DNA from: JACKJP01 sp050249695
Lineage (GTDB): Bacteria; Pseudomonadota; Alphaproteobacteria; Rhizobiales; Tepidamorphaceae
Direction of reading: 5' to 3'
Assembly: GCA_050249695.1 (NCBI GenBank)
Contig: JBFWQA010000004.1
Span: 186,001-250,000, forward strand
DNA: 64,000 nt
The translations under genes and the position numbers were made by a program. Below the pieces are notes generated by a model that made no database searches, had not been told where the DNA came from, and was given only the letters and a program-made list of their open reading frames with translations. Shown in pieces: positions 35,757 to 44,577 of this stretch; positions within the stretch are counted from its first letter, which is position 1, and every line of letters starts with the position of its first letter.

Positions 35757-36674
35757 ATGGCGGTACCGACGCTCGATCAGCTCATAAGCGCCGGCAAGCG
35801 CGGGCTTGCCGAGGGACTGACCCTTGCCGAAACGCGCGCGAATGAAGGCGGGGTCATCGCCCTGCTCGATGCTGCCTGCGCCGCGCCGGCGGGGGAGGTG
35901 ATCGGCATCACCGGCCCGCCCGGCGTCGGCAAGTCGACGCTCACCAATGCGCTGATCTCGCGCTGGCGCATGGCGGGCAAGACCGTCGGCGTGATCGCCG
36001 TCGACCCGTCGTCGCGCTACACGCGGGGCGCCTTGCTCGGCGACCGGACGCGCATTCGCACCAACCCTGAGGACGCGGGCGTCTTCGTGCGTTCCATGGC
36101 CGCTCGCGACAGGCTCGGTGGCCTGTCCGCCGAAACGGTTGCGGCGATGGTGCTGATGCGCGCCGTGTTCGACCGGGTGATCGTCGAGAGCGTCGGTATC
36201 GGCCAATCGGAGGCCGATATCGGTTTCGTGGCCGACTGTGTGATCCTGTGCGTCCAGCCCGGTTCCGGCGACAGCCTGCAATATATGAAGGCGGGCATAA
36301 CCGAACTCCCCGACATCTTCGTCGTCACCAAGGGCGATACCGGCAAGCCGGCGATGCGCGCCAGGGCCGACGTGGAAGGCGCGCTCGGCCTCAATGCGCC
36401 GTCGGGCCGCAAGCCGCCGGTGCTGGTTGTCTCCTCCACGGCGGCGGAAGGTTTCGACGCGCTTGACGAGGCGGTGAACGCCATGCTGTCGGCGACGGCC
36501 GGTGAGAGACCCCGGCGGCGCGCGATGCAGGAAGATGCCTGGGTCAACGACGCGATCCGCGAACGCTTCGGCCGCGATGGTCTCGCCCGCATGCAACATG
36601 GCGGTGAGAACGCTTCCCGCGAGGGCCCCTTCACCCGGATCGCCCGGGTCTCGAAAGCCCTGCGGCCCTCCTGA
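35757..36674 (+). CDS. meaB: Methylmalonyl-CoA mutase-associated GTPase MeaB
   Basis: MeaB is a G3E-type GTPase chaperone that protects and reloads B12-dependent acyl-CoA mutases. The 305-residue protein has the P-loop GITGPPGVGKSTL (about residues 46-58), VIAVDPSSRYTRGALLGDRTRI, the Mg-binding region VESVGIGQSEADI and the base-recognition VVTKGD. It starts six bases after ppdK. No mutase gene (mutA/mutB, icmF, ecm) is in the window, so its client is elsewhere; the short tail distinguishes it from fused IcmF forms. Confidence 0.95.
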   Translation: MAVPTLDQLISAGKRGLAEGLTLAETRANEGGVIALLDAACAAPAGEVIGITGPPGVGKSTLTNALISRWRMAGKTVGVIAVDPSSRYTRGALLGDRTRIRTNPEDAGVFVRSMAARDRLGGLSAETVAAMVLMRAVFDRVIVESVGIGQSEADIGFVADCVILCVQPGSGDSLQYMKAGITELPDIFVVTKGDTGKPAMRARADVEGALGLNAPSGRKPPVLVVSSTAAEGFDALDEAVNAMLSATAGERPRRRAMQEDAWVNDAIRERFGRDGLARMQHGGENASREGPFTRIARVSKALRPS

Positions 36675-36859
36675 GCGTTCCCGATTTACGCCCCGGGATT
36701 GCCCAATCCTTACCGCTTTTCAAGGTTAATCACCCGTCAACATTTTATCGGGATACTTCATCGTATGCACTTCCGCACGCGGGCGTGCATCCGGTGACTT
36801 CGGGGACGGGGAAGCCGGCGGATGCTGTCTTGTCGGGTTGCGTTGTTGGGGTGTAGCGT

Positions 36860-37834
36860 ATGCGTTGCGTAGGCGTGTTCCGCCAGGGCCGGAAATTGCC
36901 GGCCACCATGTCTTACCTCCTTGCCCTTCTGTTTCTTGCCGCCGGCTCGAGCCAGGCGACGTTTCCGATCGGTTCGGGCGACCGCGACGCCATGCTCGAT
37001 GCCTTCAGGCTCGCCGGTCACTCGCTCCTCAGTCACAGCCAGATGCCCGTCCTTATCACCGGTGTCGCCGATATCGGCGCGAAGATCGAGGGCGCCGTCG
37101 ACCGCGAGACGATTACCGGTTCGATCCCAAGCGCCGCGCGTGGCATCGACCGCTCGGCGAAGTCGGACCGGCTTGATGCCGCCGCGACCTTCCGTCCGCT
37201 GATGGCGCCGCGGCCTGCCGGCACGGTCGCCGCCGCCAATTTCCAGTTGCCCGCGGCGCTGATGAAGGGAGCCGCGGTGTCGCCTTCGCCCGTCAGCTTC
37301 ACGAGCCTGCGCCAGCAGGGCAGCGAGGCGCGCTATGCCTCTCTGCTGCCGGCCGACCGCCTGACCGGCAAGAATGCCATGTTGCCGGGCGTCCTCAACG
37401 TGCTGGCGCGCCGCGACATCTATGACGAGGATTTCCGCCGCGACCAGAAGTGCCTCGCGACCGCGATCTATTTCGAAGCCCGCGGCGAGCCGGAACTCGG
37501 CCAGCGCGCCGTCGCGCAGGTCGTCATGAACCGGGTGTCGAACCCGACCTATCCCGATTCGGTTTGCGGCGTCGTCTACCAGAATGTCCGATGGCACAAT
37601 CGCTGCCAGTTCTCTTTCGCCTGCGACGGTATCCCGGAGCGCATCCGCGATCAGAAAAACTGGGAACTCGCAAACCGTATCGCCGAACAGACCCTGATTG
37701 GCGACAGCTATCTGAAGGCGATCGGTCACGCGACCCACTATCATGCAACCTATGTCCACCCGCGCTGGGCGCGCGGCATGGACCGCATCGACAAGATCGG
37801 CCGCCACATCTTCTACTTCGAAGAGCGATACTGA
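36860..37834 (+). CDS. Cell wall hydrolase, SleB domain
   Basis: A 324-residue exported protein with an N-terminal signal sequence (basic FRQGRK, then SYLLALLFLAAGSSQA), a linker of about 170 residues rich in A, S and P, and a C-terminal SleB/hydrolase_2 domain (about 195-322) starting DQKCLATAIYFEARGEPELGQRAVAQVVMNRV, with the catalytic glutamate in EARGE, then CQFSFACDG and HATHYHATYVHPRWA. SleB-type enzymes cut peptidoglycan. ATG 36860 is used; ATG 36908 would start directly at the hydrophobic segment. It is preceded by a 185-base gap that should carry its promoter. Confidence 0.93.
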   Translation: MRCVGVFRQGRKLPATMSYLLALLFLAAGSSQATFPIGSGDRDAMLDAFRLAGHSLLSHSQMPVLITGVADIGAKIEGAVDRETITGSIPSAARGIDRSAKSDRLDAAATFRPLMAPRPAGTVAAANFQLPAALMKGAAVSPSPVSFTSLRQQGSEARYASLLPADRLTGKNAMLPGVLNVLARRDIYDEDFRRDQKCLATAIYFEARGEPELGQRAVAQVVMNRVSNPTYPDSVCGVVYQNVRWHNRCQFSFACDGIPERIRDQKNWELANRIAEQTLIGDSYLKAIGHATHYHATYVHPRWARGMDRIDKIGRHIFYFEERY

Positions 37835-37840
37835 GACGGC

Positions 37841-38758
37841 TCAGCCGAGATCCAGCATCACGATCTCGGGCGGAACGCCGAACCGAACCGGCATGATCGC
37901 GCAGCCGAGCCCCCCGGAGACAATCATCTGGCGCGGCCGCTCGTCGCCCTCCCGGGCTTCGGACACGAGACCGTAGGCATATCGGTTCTTGAAGCGCGAG
38001 GGGACCACCGGCGAATATCCGAAGAGCCTGACCTGACCGCCATGTGTGTGTCCGCACAGTGTCAGACTGACGCGCTCCGGTACCTTGGGAAAGATGTCGG
38101 GTTCGTGTGCGAGCAGGATTATGGGCGCGTCATCGTCTATCAGGGCCAGCGTGCCTTGCAGGTCGTCGACGCCCTGCCACGTTGTGCGGCCCCAGCGCTT
38201 GCCGGGAAGCAGGGCAAGCTGATCGCCGAGTCCTGCAAGCCAGAAGGGTTGGCCGTCCTTCTCAAGTCGAAGCACATCGTTCTCGTAGACCTTGATGCCA
38301 ACCCGCGCGAGAGCGAGGTGACCGAATGTCGGGCCGTGTCCCTGCTTTTGTGCGGTCCGATCTTCCCACCAGTCGTGATTTCCCAGAACGGCATGAACAC
38401 CCAAGGGGGCGGTCAAATCCGACAATGCCGCCGACCATTCCGACGAGTTGACCCAGTCTGTGACGAAGTGGTGGCCTGCCGCATAGTCGCCAAGCAGTAC
38501 AATCAGATCCGGCTTGAGGGCGTTTGTCTCGGAGACGACGTGACGAATGCGTTCTGGTGACATCCATGGACGGCACGCGTGAATGTCAGCAAGCGCGACC
38601 ACTCGCAATTTCAGGCCGGCAGGCCAGCCTTCCGGCCGCAATGCGTAGCGTTGCACGCGTAGCCGCATTGGCTCTATGCCGAACGCATAGGAGCCTAGCC
38701 CTACGCTGCCCAGGAGGGCGGCGCCCAATCCTTTCAGAAGCATCCGGCGTGTCAGCAT
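37841..38758 (-). CDS. Metallophosphoesterase, YaeI-like
   Basis: A 305-residue phosphoesterase. The N-terminus TRRMLLKGLGAALLGSVGLGSYAFG is a signal anchor with a twin-arginine-like pair. The calcineurin-type metal motifs are in order: ALADIHAC, VLLGDYAAG, AVLGNHDWW, ILLAHEPDIF and LCGHTHGGQVRLFG. The YaeI group acts on lipid-linked or nucleotide phosphates; the substrate here is unknown. ATG 38758 is preferred over a GTG at 38776. It is convergent with the SleB gene (six-base gap) and lies downstream of nadC on the same strand with 46 bases between. Its coding sequence looks a little less GC-rich than its neighbours. Confidence 0.92.
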   Translation of the reverse strand: MLTRRMLLKGLGAALLGSVGLGSYAFGIEPMRLRVQRYALRPEGWPAGLKLRVVALADIHACRPWMSPERIRHVVSETNALKPDLIVLLGDYAAGHHFVTDWVNSSEWSAALSDLTAPLGVHAVLGNHDWWEDRTAQKQGHGPTFGHLALARVGIKVYENDVLRLEKDGQPFWLAGLGDQLALLPGKRWGRTTWQGVDDLQGTLALIDDDAPIILLAHEPDIFPKVPERVSLTLCGHTHGGQVRLFGYSPVVPSRFKNRYAYGLVSEAREGDERPRQMIVSGGLGCAIMPVRFGVPPEIVMLDLG

Positions 38759-38804
38759 CCGCACGAATCCTATCACCGTTCGTGGCCGAGCGGCCGCGGA
38801 AGCG

Positions 38805-39689
38805 TCAGGCCACGAAATCGAGGCCGAGATCGAGCACGGGGGCCGAATGCGTCAGCGCCCCGACCGAGATCAGATCGACGCCCGATTTCGCGATGGCTTC
38901 CACCGTATCGAGATTGACCCCGCCGGAGGCTTCGGCGAGTGCGCGTCCGGCGATAATGCCCACCGCTTCGGCAAGCATCGCCGGCTTCATATTGTCCAGC
39001 AGCACCACGTCGGCGCCGATCGCCATCACCTCGCGCAGCTGATCCAGACCGTCCACCTCGATCTCTATTTTCACCAGATGTCCGATATGGGCGCGCGCGC
39101 GGCCGATCGCGGCGGCGATGCCGCCGGCGGCGACGATGTGATTGTCCTTGATCAGCACCGCGTCGAACAGGCCGTAGCGATGGGATGAACCGCCACCCGC
39201 GCGGACGGCATATTTCTCGAACGCCCTTAGGCCCGGATTGGTCTTGCGGGTACAGCAGATGCGCGCCTTCGTGCCGGCGGTCTTTTCGACATATTGCCGG
39301 GTCAGCGTCGCGATCCCGCTCATATGGCACATGAAGTTCAGCGCCGTCCGTTCCCCGGTGAGGATACCCCTCGAGAGTCCCTCGATCCGCGCTGCGACTG
39401 TGCCCGGTGAGACGAGATCGCCGTCCTGCGTCAGGGGCGTGAAGGATATGGCCGGGTCGCACGCGGCAAACGCCGCCCTTGCAACATCGAGCCCGGCGAT
39501 CACGCCTTCCTTGCGCGCCGAGATGACGGCGGACGAGCGGGCGTCCCCGGCGACGGTCGCCGTTGTCGTGATGTCGCCGGCAAGACCGAGGTCTTCCTCC
39601 AGCGCCGCCCGCACCGCCTTGTCGACAAGAGGCGCCGGCAGGGCAGGGAGGCCCGCAACGACGTCGTCAGCCTGCCGCGGCTTTGGCAT
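38805..39689 (-). CDS. nadC: Nicotinate-nucleotide diphosphorylase (carboxylating)
   Basis: NadC converts quinolinate and PRPP to nicotinate mononucleotide, the last step of de novo NAD precursor synthesis. The 294-residue protein has ALEEDLGLAGDITTTATV, SRGILTGERTALNFMCHMSGIATLTRQYV, the TRKTNPGLRAFEKYAVRAGGGSSHRYGLFDAVLIKDNHI active-site stretch, and EASGGVNLDTVEAIAKSGVDLISVGALTHSA near the end. It overlaps nadB by 23 bases, and nadA-nadB-nadC are in this transcription order. Confidence 0.97.
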   Translation of the reverse strand: MPKPRQADDVVAGLPALPAPLVDKAVRAALEEDLGLAGDITTTATVAGDARSSAVISARKEGVIAGLDVARAAFAACDPAISFTPLTQDGDLVSPGTVAARIEGLSRGILTGERTALNFMCHMSGIATLTRQYVEKTAGTKARICCTRKTNPGLRAFEKYAVRAGGGSSHRYGLFDAVLIKDNHIVAAGGIAAAIGRARAHIGHLVKIEIEVDGLDQLREVMAIGADVVLLDNMKPAMLAEAVGIIAGRALAEASGGVNLDTVEAIAKSGVDLISVGALTHSAPVLDLGLDFVA

Positions 39690-41283
39690 GGCGCCGGCTC
39701 CCGGTCAGTTCGTCGATGCGATCGAGCGTTCCCTGCAGCGTCACATAGGTCCTGTGCGCCTGCGCCGGATCGCTCTCGGGACAGTCGTCGCGGTAGTGCC
39801 CGCCACGGCTTTCGCGGCGGTTGAGCGCCGCCGTCGTGATCAATCGCGCGGTGACCAGCATGTTGCGGAAGCGCGTGGACGAACTGCCGCCGTGTTCGAG
39901 CGCATCGAAGGTGGCGAGCGCCTTCATGAGGCCGGTCTCGTTGCGGATGACGCCGACATCTTCGCTCATCGTCTGCCGCAGCGTCTGGATATCGGCGTTG
40001 TCGTCGAAGAGCTCGCGCTGCGCCCCGGCGATGATGGCGGCGTGCCTGCGCTGCCCGTCCTGCGTCACGACCGTCGAGACGTCATCGGCGATGCGGGCGG
40101 CGAAGACGACCGCTTCCAGCAGCGAGTTCGAGGCGAGCCGGTTGGCGCCGTGAACGCCGGTCGAGGTGACCTCGCCGCAGGCCCAAAGTCCATCGAGACT
40201 GGTCCGGCCCATCGCGTCGGTCAGCACGCCGCCCATGTGGTAATGCGCGGCTGTCGTCACCGGGATAGGTTGTGTGACCGGGTCGATCCCGGCTTCGATG
40301 CAGGTCTGGTAGACCTTCTGGAAATGTTCGGGGAAGGCCTTGCCAATCGCCTCGCGGCAATCGAGAAACACCGGCTTTCCGGCCCGGCGCATGCGGAAGA
40401 CGCCGCGCGCCACGACATCGCGCGGTGCAAGTTCGGCCGCCGGATCGATCTCGCGCATGAAGCGGTTGCCTGCCGCATCGACCAGTATCGCGCCTTCGCC
40501 ACGCAACGCCTCGGTCGCCAGAGGCGCGGGATCGCGGTCGATGGCGATGGCGGTCGGATGAAACTGGATGAACTCGGGATCGGCGATGATGGCGCCTGCG
40601 CGCGCTGCAATCGCGATGCCCTCGCCATTGGCCTCGGCCGGATTGGTGGTGACCGCATAGAGATGGCCGCTGCCGCCGCTGGCGAGGATCAGCGCCTTTG
40701 TCGAAAGCTGAAGCTGCGGGCGCCCGTCCGCTTCGACGGGCCGCGCCACGACGCCCGTGACCTTCTTGCCGTCCGTGATCAGGCTTTCGGCCGAATAACC
40801 CTCGATCAGCGTGATCGAGGGCGTCTCGCGCACCGCCCGGGTAAGTGCGGCCATGATCGCCTTGCCGGCCATGTCGCCGCCGACGCGCACGATGCGCCGC
40901 GCGCCATGCGCGGCCTCACGCGAGACGGCGAGCTTGCCTTCAAGATCGCGATCGAAGGGAACGCCATAGGCCAGCAGGTCGGCGATCCGCTCGCCCGCCT
41001 CGCGCGCCATGCCGAGCGTTATCTTGCGGTCGACGATTCCCGCTCCGGCGATGACCGTGTCTTCCGTGTGCGCTTCCGCCGTGTCGCCCTCGCTGACGGC
41101 CGCGGCAATGCCGCCTTGCGCCCAGGCGGAGGAGGCGCCCTCGCCGATGGGGGCGGAGGTGAGGACCGTCACCCGGCGCGGCGCGAGCTTCAGCGCGCAG
41201 AAGAGCCCGGCGAGGCCGCCGCCGATGATCACGATGTCGTCGTGTTGCGGCCCCTCGGAGGCGGCGTTCTTCACCAGTTCCAT
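39667..41283 (-). CDS. nadB: L-aspartate oxidase
   Basis: NadB oxidises L-aspartate to iminoaspartate with FAD. The 538-residue protein starts with DIVIIGGGLAGLFCALKLAPRRVTVL (FAD-binding), followed by SSAWAQGGIAAAVSEGDTAEAHTEDT, RTHGARR-type arginine sites such as REAAHGARRIVRVGGDMAG, FIQFHPTAIAI, ARGVFRMRRAGKPVFLDCREAIG, HYHMGGVLTDAMGRTSLDGLWACGEVTSTGVHGANRLASNSLLEAVVF, and the helical C-terminal domain with RESRGGHYRDDCPE. ATG 41283 gives MELVKNAASEG; the open frame further upstream overlaps nadA. It is 14 bases after nadA. Confidence 0.96.
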   Translation of the reverse strand: MELVKNAASEGPQHDDIVIIGGGLAGLFCALKLAPRRVTVLTSAPIGEGASSAWAQGGIAAAVSEGDTAEAHTEDTVIAGAGIVDRKITLGMAREAGERIADLLAYGVPFDRDLEGKLAVSREAAHGARRIVRVGGDMAGKAIMAALTRAVRETPSITLIEGYSAESLITDGKKVTGVVARPVEADGRPQLQLSTKALILASGGSGHLYAVTTNPAEANGEGIAIAARAGAIIADPEFIQFHPTAIAIDRDPAPLATEALRGEGAILVDAAGNRFMREIDPAAELAPRDVVARGVFRMRRAGKPVFLDCREAIGKAFPEHFQKVYQTCIEAGIDPVTQPIPVTTAAHYHMGGVLTDAMGRTSLDGLWACGEVTSTGVHGANRLASNSLLEAVVFAARIADDVSTVVTQDGQRRHAAIIAGAQRELFDDNADIQTLRQTMSEDVGVIRNETGLMKALATFDALEHGGSSSTRFRNMLVTARLITTAALNRRESRGGHYRDDCPESDPAQAHRTYVTLQGTLDRIDELTGSRRHAKAAAG

Positions 41284-41297
41284 TGGCTTCGCGCCCG

Positions 41298-42380
41298 TCA
41301 GGACTTGAGATTGACCATGCGCTCCACGGAGCGGCGGGCCCTTGCGGCGATCATCGGATCGATAATCACTTCCTCCTTCATCTCCAGCAGCGAGTCGAGG
41401 ATCTTCGGCAGGCTGATCCGCTTCATGTACGGACACAGGTTGCAAGGCCGCACGAAATTGACGTTCGGCGTTTCGGCGGCGACGTTGTCGGCCATCGAGC
41501 ATTCGGTGACCATGACGACGCGCGGCGGCTCGTTGGTCTTTACCCAATCGATCATTTTCGCCGTCGAGCCGGTAAAATCGGCCTCGGCGAGCACGTCAGG
41601 CGGGCATTCCGGATGCGCGATGATCTTCACGCCTGGATCGGCCTCGCGATAGGCGCGCAGCTCTTCGCCGGTGAAGCGCTCATGCACCTCGCAATGGCCC
41701 TTCCAGACGATCAGCTTCACGTCCGTCTGCGACTGGACGTAATGCGCCAGATATTCGTCCGGCACGAAGATCACCCGGTCCGTGCCGAGCGACTCGACGA
41801 CCTGGACGGCGTTGGAGGAGGTGCAGCAGATATCGGTCTCCGCCTTCACGTCGGCCGATGTGTTGACATAGGCGACGACGGGCACGCCGGGATAGGCGGC
41901 GCGCATCGCCCTGAGATCGGCGCCTGTGATGGAAGCGGCGAGCGAGCAGCCGGCATCCATGTCGGGAATGAGCACGGTCTTTTCCGGGCTCAGAAGCTTC
42001 GACGTCTCGGCCATGAAATGGACGCCGCACTGGACGATGACGTCGGCCTCGACCTTGGCGGCCTGCTGGGCGAGTTGCAGGGAATCGCCCATGAAATCCG
42101 CGACGCCATGAAAGATTTCCGGCGTCATGTAGTTATGCGCGAGGATGACCGCGTTGCGCTCCTTTTTCAACTCGTTGATCGCCTTGATATAGGGCGCGTG
42201 GAACGGCCACTCGACCGAGGGTATGACGTTGGCGACCTTCTCGTAGATCGGGCGCATTTCGCGCTCCAGCGCCGGCGTCCACTGCAGATCCGGCATGGGC
42301 AGCTTCCGGTAGCTCTTGCCAGACGAGAGGACGGCCTGCGCCTTTTCCCCCGCCGGGACGGTTGCAGAAAGCTCGGTCAT
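41298..42380 (-). CDS. nadA: Quinolinate synthase
   Basis: NadA condenses iminoaspartate with dihydroxyacetone phosphate to quinolinate using a 4Fe-4S cluster. The 360-residue protein has NAVILAHNYMTPEIFHGVADFMGDSLQLAQQA, the first cluster cysteine in VIVQCGVHFMAET, the second in ETDICCTSSNAVQVV and the third in NFVRPCNLCPYMKRI; HPECPPDV and STAKMIDWV complete the pattern. The ATG at 42380 has a perfect AGGAGG site four to five bases upstream, directly followed (further upstream) by a palindromic operator. It is the first gene of nadABC. Confidence 0.97.
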   Translation of the reverse strand: MTELSATVPAGEKAQAVLSSGKSYRKLPMPDLQWTPALEREMRPIYEKVANVIPSVEWPFHAPYIKAINELKKERNAVILAHNYMTPEIFHGVADFMGDSLQLAQQAAKVEADVIVQCGVHFMAETSKLLSPEKTVLIPDMDAGCSLAASITGADLRAMRAAYPGVPVVAYVNTSADVKAETDICCTSSNAVQVVESLGTDRVIFVPDEYLAHYVQSQTDVKLIVWKGHCEVHERFTGEELRAYREADPGVKIIAHPECPPDVLAEADFTGSTAKMIDWVKTNEPPRVVMVTECSMADNVAAETPNVNFVRPCNLCPYMKRISLPKILDSLLEMKEEVIIDPMIAARARRSVERMVNLKS

Positions 42381-42390
42381 GTCTTCCTCC

Positions 42391-42411
42391 TTATACTCAA
42401 TTTGAGTATAA
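42391..42411. promoter_or_regulatory. Palindromic operator of nadABC (NrtR/NadQ-like site)
   Basis: Ten-base arms TTATACTCAA (42391-42400) and TTGAGTATAA (42402-42411) flank a single T, a perfect inverted repeat. It lies directly upstream of the nadA ribosome-binding site and overlaps a possible -10 element (TATTAT/TATACT on the minus strand). An operator here would block initiation. The sequence resembles, from memory, sites reported for Nudix-related NAD regulators in alphaproteobacteria; a candidate regulator is encoded at 45028-46008. Confidence 0.75.
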
Positions 42412-42701
42412 TATGGCCGTTAAAACAGCCGGCATCCCTGCCAGCTTGCGATCGACGCCAGCCGAAATACGCTTGGCTCATTCAATATGCGATATGGGGA
42501 GGCTTGTCGAGCATGTCCAGTAGAGGGGAGCCGGCACGTCTTTGAACGGAGTTTCGAGTGCGACCAAGGAATCATATGAGCGACCGTTCATCCCTCTCCC
42601 AAATTGTTTGCCGATGACTATACTGCCTGAGGGCGTTGGAAATCGCACACGCCGCGCGGGCCCGATTTCCAGCATGGCCCGGACGGACGGATTGATATAA
42701 G
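42412..42701. other. Intergenic region between nadA and the MFS gene
   Basis: Together with the flanking operators this divergent gap spans about 370 bases. It is somewhat less GC-rich than the surroundings. I see no RNA gene and no convincing protein; a 78-codon minus-strand frame (42478-42714) lacks a ribosome-binding site and recognisable features. The region presumably holds the MFS promoter and the upstream part of the nadA promoter. Confidence 0.5.
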
Positions 42702-42715
42702 CGTGCATATGCACG
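42702..42715. promoter_or_regulatory. Palindrome upstream of the MFS gene, possible MarR operator
   Basis: CGTGCATATGCACG is a perfect 14-bp inverted repeat. Its core GTGCATATGCAC differs from GTGTATATACAC, found beside the marR gene at 44524-44535, only at two symmetric positions. It ends 35 bases before the preferred MFS start codon, a sensible place for a repressor site. Confidence 0.55.
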
Positions 42716-42750
42716 TAAATGCGCGCGGCACATCTGAATTCGAGGCAGTG

Positions 42751-43986
42751 ATGACGGCGATGACGGAAGCTGCGGCGCCAAAGCCGCTGATGCAGAACCT
42801 CTGGGTGGCAGTCCTAGCAGGGTGCCTGATTGCCGCGATCGGCTTCGGGCCGCGCTCGGCGATGGGCTTCTTCCAGTTGCCTATGCTCACCGATACGGGT
42901 TGGGACCGCACGACGTTCGCTCTTGCCATGGCCATCCAGAACCTCGCATGGGGGCTGGGACAGCCCGTCTTCGGCGCCATGGCTGATCGATACGGCTCGG
43001 CGCGAGTCCTCGCGGCGGGCGGGCTGGTATACGCCGCGGGCCTTTACATGATGGCGGTCGCGGACGCACCGGTAATGCTCCATGTCGGCGGCGGCGTGCT
43101 CGTCGGTCTCGGCGTTGCCGCATGCTCCTTCACGATCGTCATGGCGGCGCTCGCCAGGCGGGTTCCCGCCGAACGGCGCACGCTGATCTTCGGCCTTGCC
43201 ACCGCCTCGGGTTCGTTCGGCATGTTCGCCTTCTCGCCGCTCTCGCAGGCACTGATAAGCGCATTGGGCTGGTCGGATGCGCTCGTCTGGCTCGGCGCCG
43301 GCATGCTGCTGATTCCGCTGCTCGCCATCCCCCTTCAGGGGCGTTCTGCCGGAATGGGCGCCTTCTCCAGACAACTCGAGCAGTCGGCAGGTCAGGCGTT
43401 CAACGAGGCGGTGCGCACCCGCAACTATCTGCTGCTGATTTCGGGCTTCTTCGTTTGCGGCTTCCAGGTTGCATTCATCACGGCCCATTTTCCCGCCTAT
43501 ATCGGCGATATCGGGCTCGATGCGTCCTATGCGGTTCTCGCTTTGTCGCTGATCGGCCTGTTCAATATCGTCGGATCGCTCGTTTCCGGCTTTGTCGGGC
43601 AGCGCTACTCCAAGCCCCGCTCACTGGCATTCATCTATATCTGCCGTTCGATCGCGGTCACCGCGTTCCTGCTGCTGCCGCAGTCGGGCACGAGCGTCAT
43701 CGTCTTCTCGGTCGTGATGGGCCTGCTCTGGCTGTCCACCGTCCCGCTGACCAACGCGCTCGTCGCCGTCTTCTTCGGCACGCGGCATCTGGGAATGCTC
43801 GGAGGGCTGGTCTTCCTGTCGCATCAGATCGGCTCGTTCCTCGGCGTGTGGGCCGGCGGTGCGCTCTACGACATTTATGGAAGCTATGACGCCGTCTGGT
43901 GGCTCGGGGTTGCGCTCGGCCTCTTCGCGGCAGCTGTTCACTGGCCGATCCGAGAGCAGGCCGTGCCGAGGCTCCAGCCGGCCTGA
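42751..43986 (+). CDS. Major facilitator superfamily transporter
   Basis: A 411-residue transporter with about twelve hydrophobic helices. The loop between helices 2 and 3 reads FGAMADRYGSARVLAAGG, a clear MFS motif A variant (GxxxDRYGxR), and the mirrored loop after helix 8 reads SGFVGQRYSKPRSLAF. The overall pattern (GFGPRSAMGFFQLPM early, FITAHFPAYIGDIG in helix 7) resembles the oxalate/monocarboxylate-type OFA/MCT group; the substrate is unknown. I use ATG 42751; GTG 42703 would place the palindrome inside the gene. It converges with the thioesterase gene (24-base gap) and probably shares its regulator. Confidence 0.88.
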   Translation: MTAMTEAAAPKPLMQNLWVAVLAGCLIAAIGFGPRSAMGFFQLPMLTDTGWDRTTFALAMAIQNLAWGLGQPVFGAMADRYGSARVLAAGGLVYAAGLYMMAVADAPVMLHVGGGVLVGLGVAACSFTIVMAALARRVPAERRTLIFGLATASGSFGMFAFSPLSQALISALGWSDALVWLGAGMLLIPLLAIPLQGRSAGMGAFSRQLEQSAGQAFNEAVRTRNYLLLISGFFVCGFQVAFITAHFPAYIGDIGLDASYAVLALSLIGLFNIVGSLVSGFVGQRYSKPRSLAFIYICRSIAVTAFLLLPQSGTSVIVFSVVMGLLWLSTVPLTNALVAVFFGTRHLGMLGGLVFLSHQIGSFLGVWAGGALYDIYGSYDAVWWLGVALGLFAAAVHWPIREQAVPRLQPA

Positions 43987-44010
43987 GACGGCGCCTTCGG
44001 CGGGTTCCGG

Positions 44011-44502
44011 CTATTCCGGCTCGATCGGGACGATCAGGCAGGTTTCCGTTCCGTGCGCCAGCAGCTTGCCGGATGAGTCCACCAGCCGTCCCTCGCTGGT
44101 CGCGATCCTGCGGCCGCGGCTGAGCAGGGTCCCGGTACAGTAGACCGGTCCTGCGTCGGGGAGGATCGGCCTTACGAGGTTCAGCTTGTACTCGACCGTC
44201 GAATAGGTCTCCCCGATCTTCAGCGTGGTGTGGACGGCGCAGGCCATCGCCGTATCCATGATGGCGCCGGCCCACCCGCCGTGAACCACGCCGTGGAGAT
44301 TGATGTGGTACTTGCCGGGGCGCCCTTCGAACACGGCTCTGCCCGATTCCACTTCGGTGAGATGAAAGTTCAGCGTCTCCGGCATCGAGCGGACGACGTG
44401 ATCCTTGTTGAGCATATAGGCCTGCAACTGGCTGAGCCCGTCCATGCGCTTCAGCGCTTCGCGGATCTTGTCGATGTCCAGCGGGCGGTATTCGCTGCTC
44501 AT
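44011..44502 (-). CDS. PaaI-type acyl-CoA thioesterase (hotdog fold)
   Basis: A 163-residue single hotdog-domain protein. FEGRPGKYHINLHGVVHGGWAGAIMDTAMACAVHTTL contains the HGG/HGxxxxxxD pattern of PaaI-type thioesterases, and STVEYKLNLVRPILPDAGPVYCTGTLLSRGRRIATSEGRLVD the following strands. It probably hydrolyses an acyl- or aryl-CoA; the exact substrate cannot be told. It is divergent from the marR gene with 107 bases between the start codons, which hold two palindromes. Confidence 0.9.
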   Translation of the reverse strand: MSSEYRPLDIDKIREALKRMDGLSQLQAYMLNKDHVVRSMPETLNFHLTEVESGRAVFEGRPGKYHINLHGVVHGGWAGAIMDTAMACAVHTTLKIGETYSTVEYKLNLVRPILPDAGPVYCTGTLLSRGRRIATSEGRLVDSSGKLLAHGTETCLIVPIEPE

Positions 44503-44523
44503 ATAGCGCCGACTCCTCTATAA

Positions 44524-44535
44524 GTGTATATACAC
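44524..44535. promoter_or_regulatory. Operator-like palindrome, site 1 (thioesterase side)
   Basis: GTGTATATACAC is a perfect 12-bp inverted repeat 22 bases upstream of the thioesterase start codon. The same 13-base string AAGTGTATATACA occurs again at 44576-44588 on the same strand. A 12-16 bp AT-centred palindrome between a marR gene and a divergent gene is the usual MarR operator arrangement. Confidence 0.65.
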
Positions 44536-44577
44536 CTGACTTCCTGTTACGATATTGGAAACGTTTGAATCGTACAA

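Noticed and set aside
42478..42714. A 78-codon minus-strand frame in the nadA-MFS gap
   Set aside because: No ribosome-binding site and no recognisable features; its start lies in the palindrome upstream of the MFS gene. It is more likely regulatory DNA.
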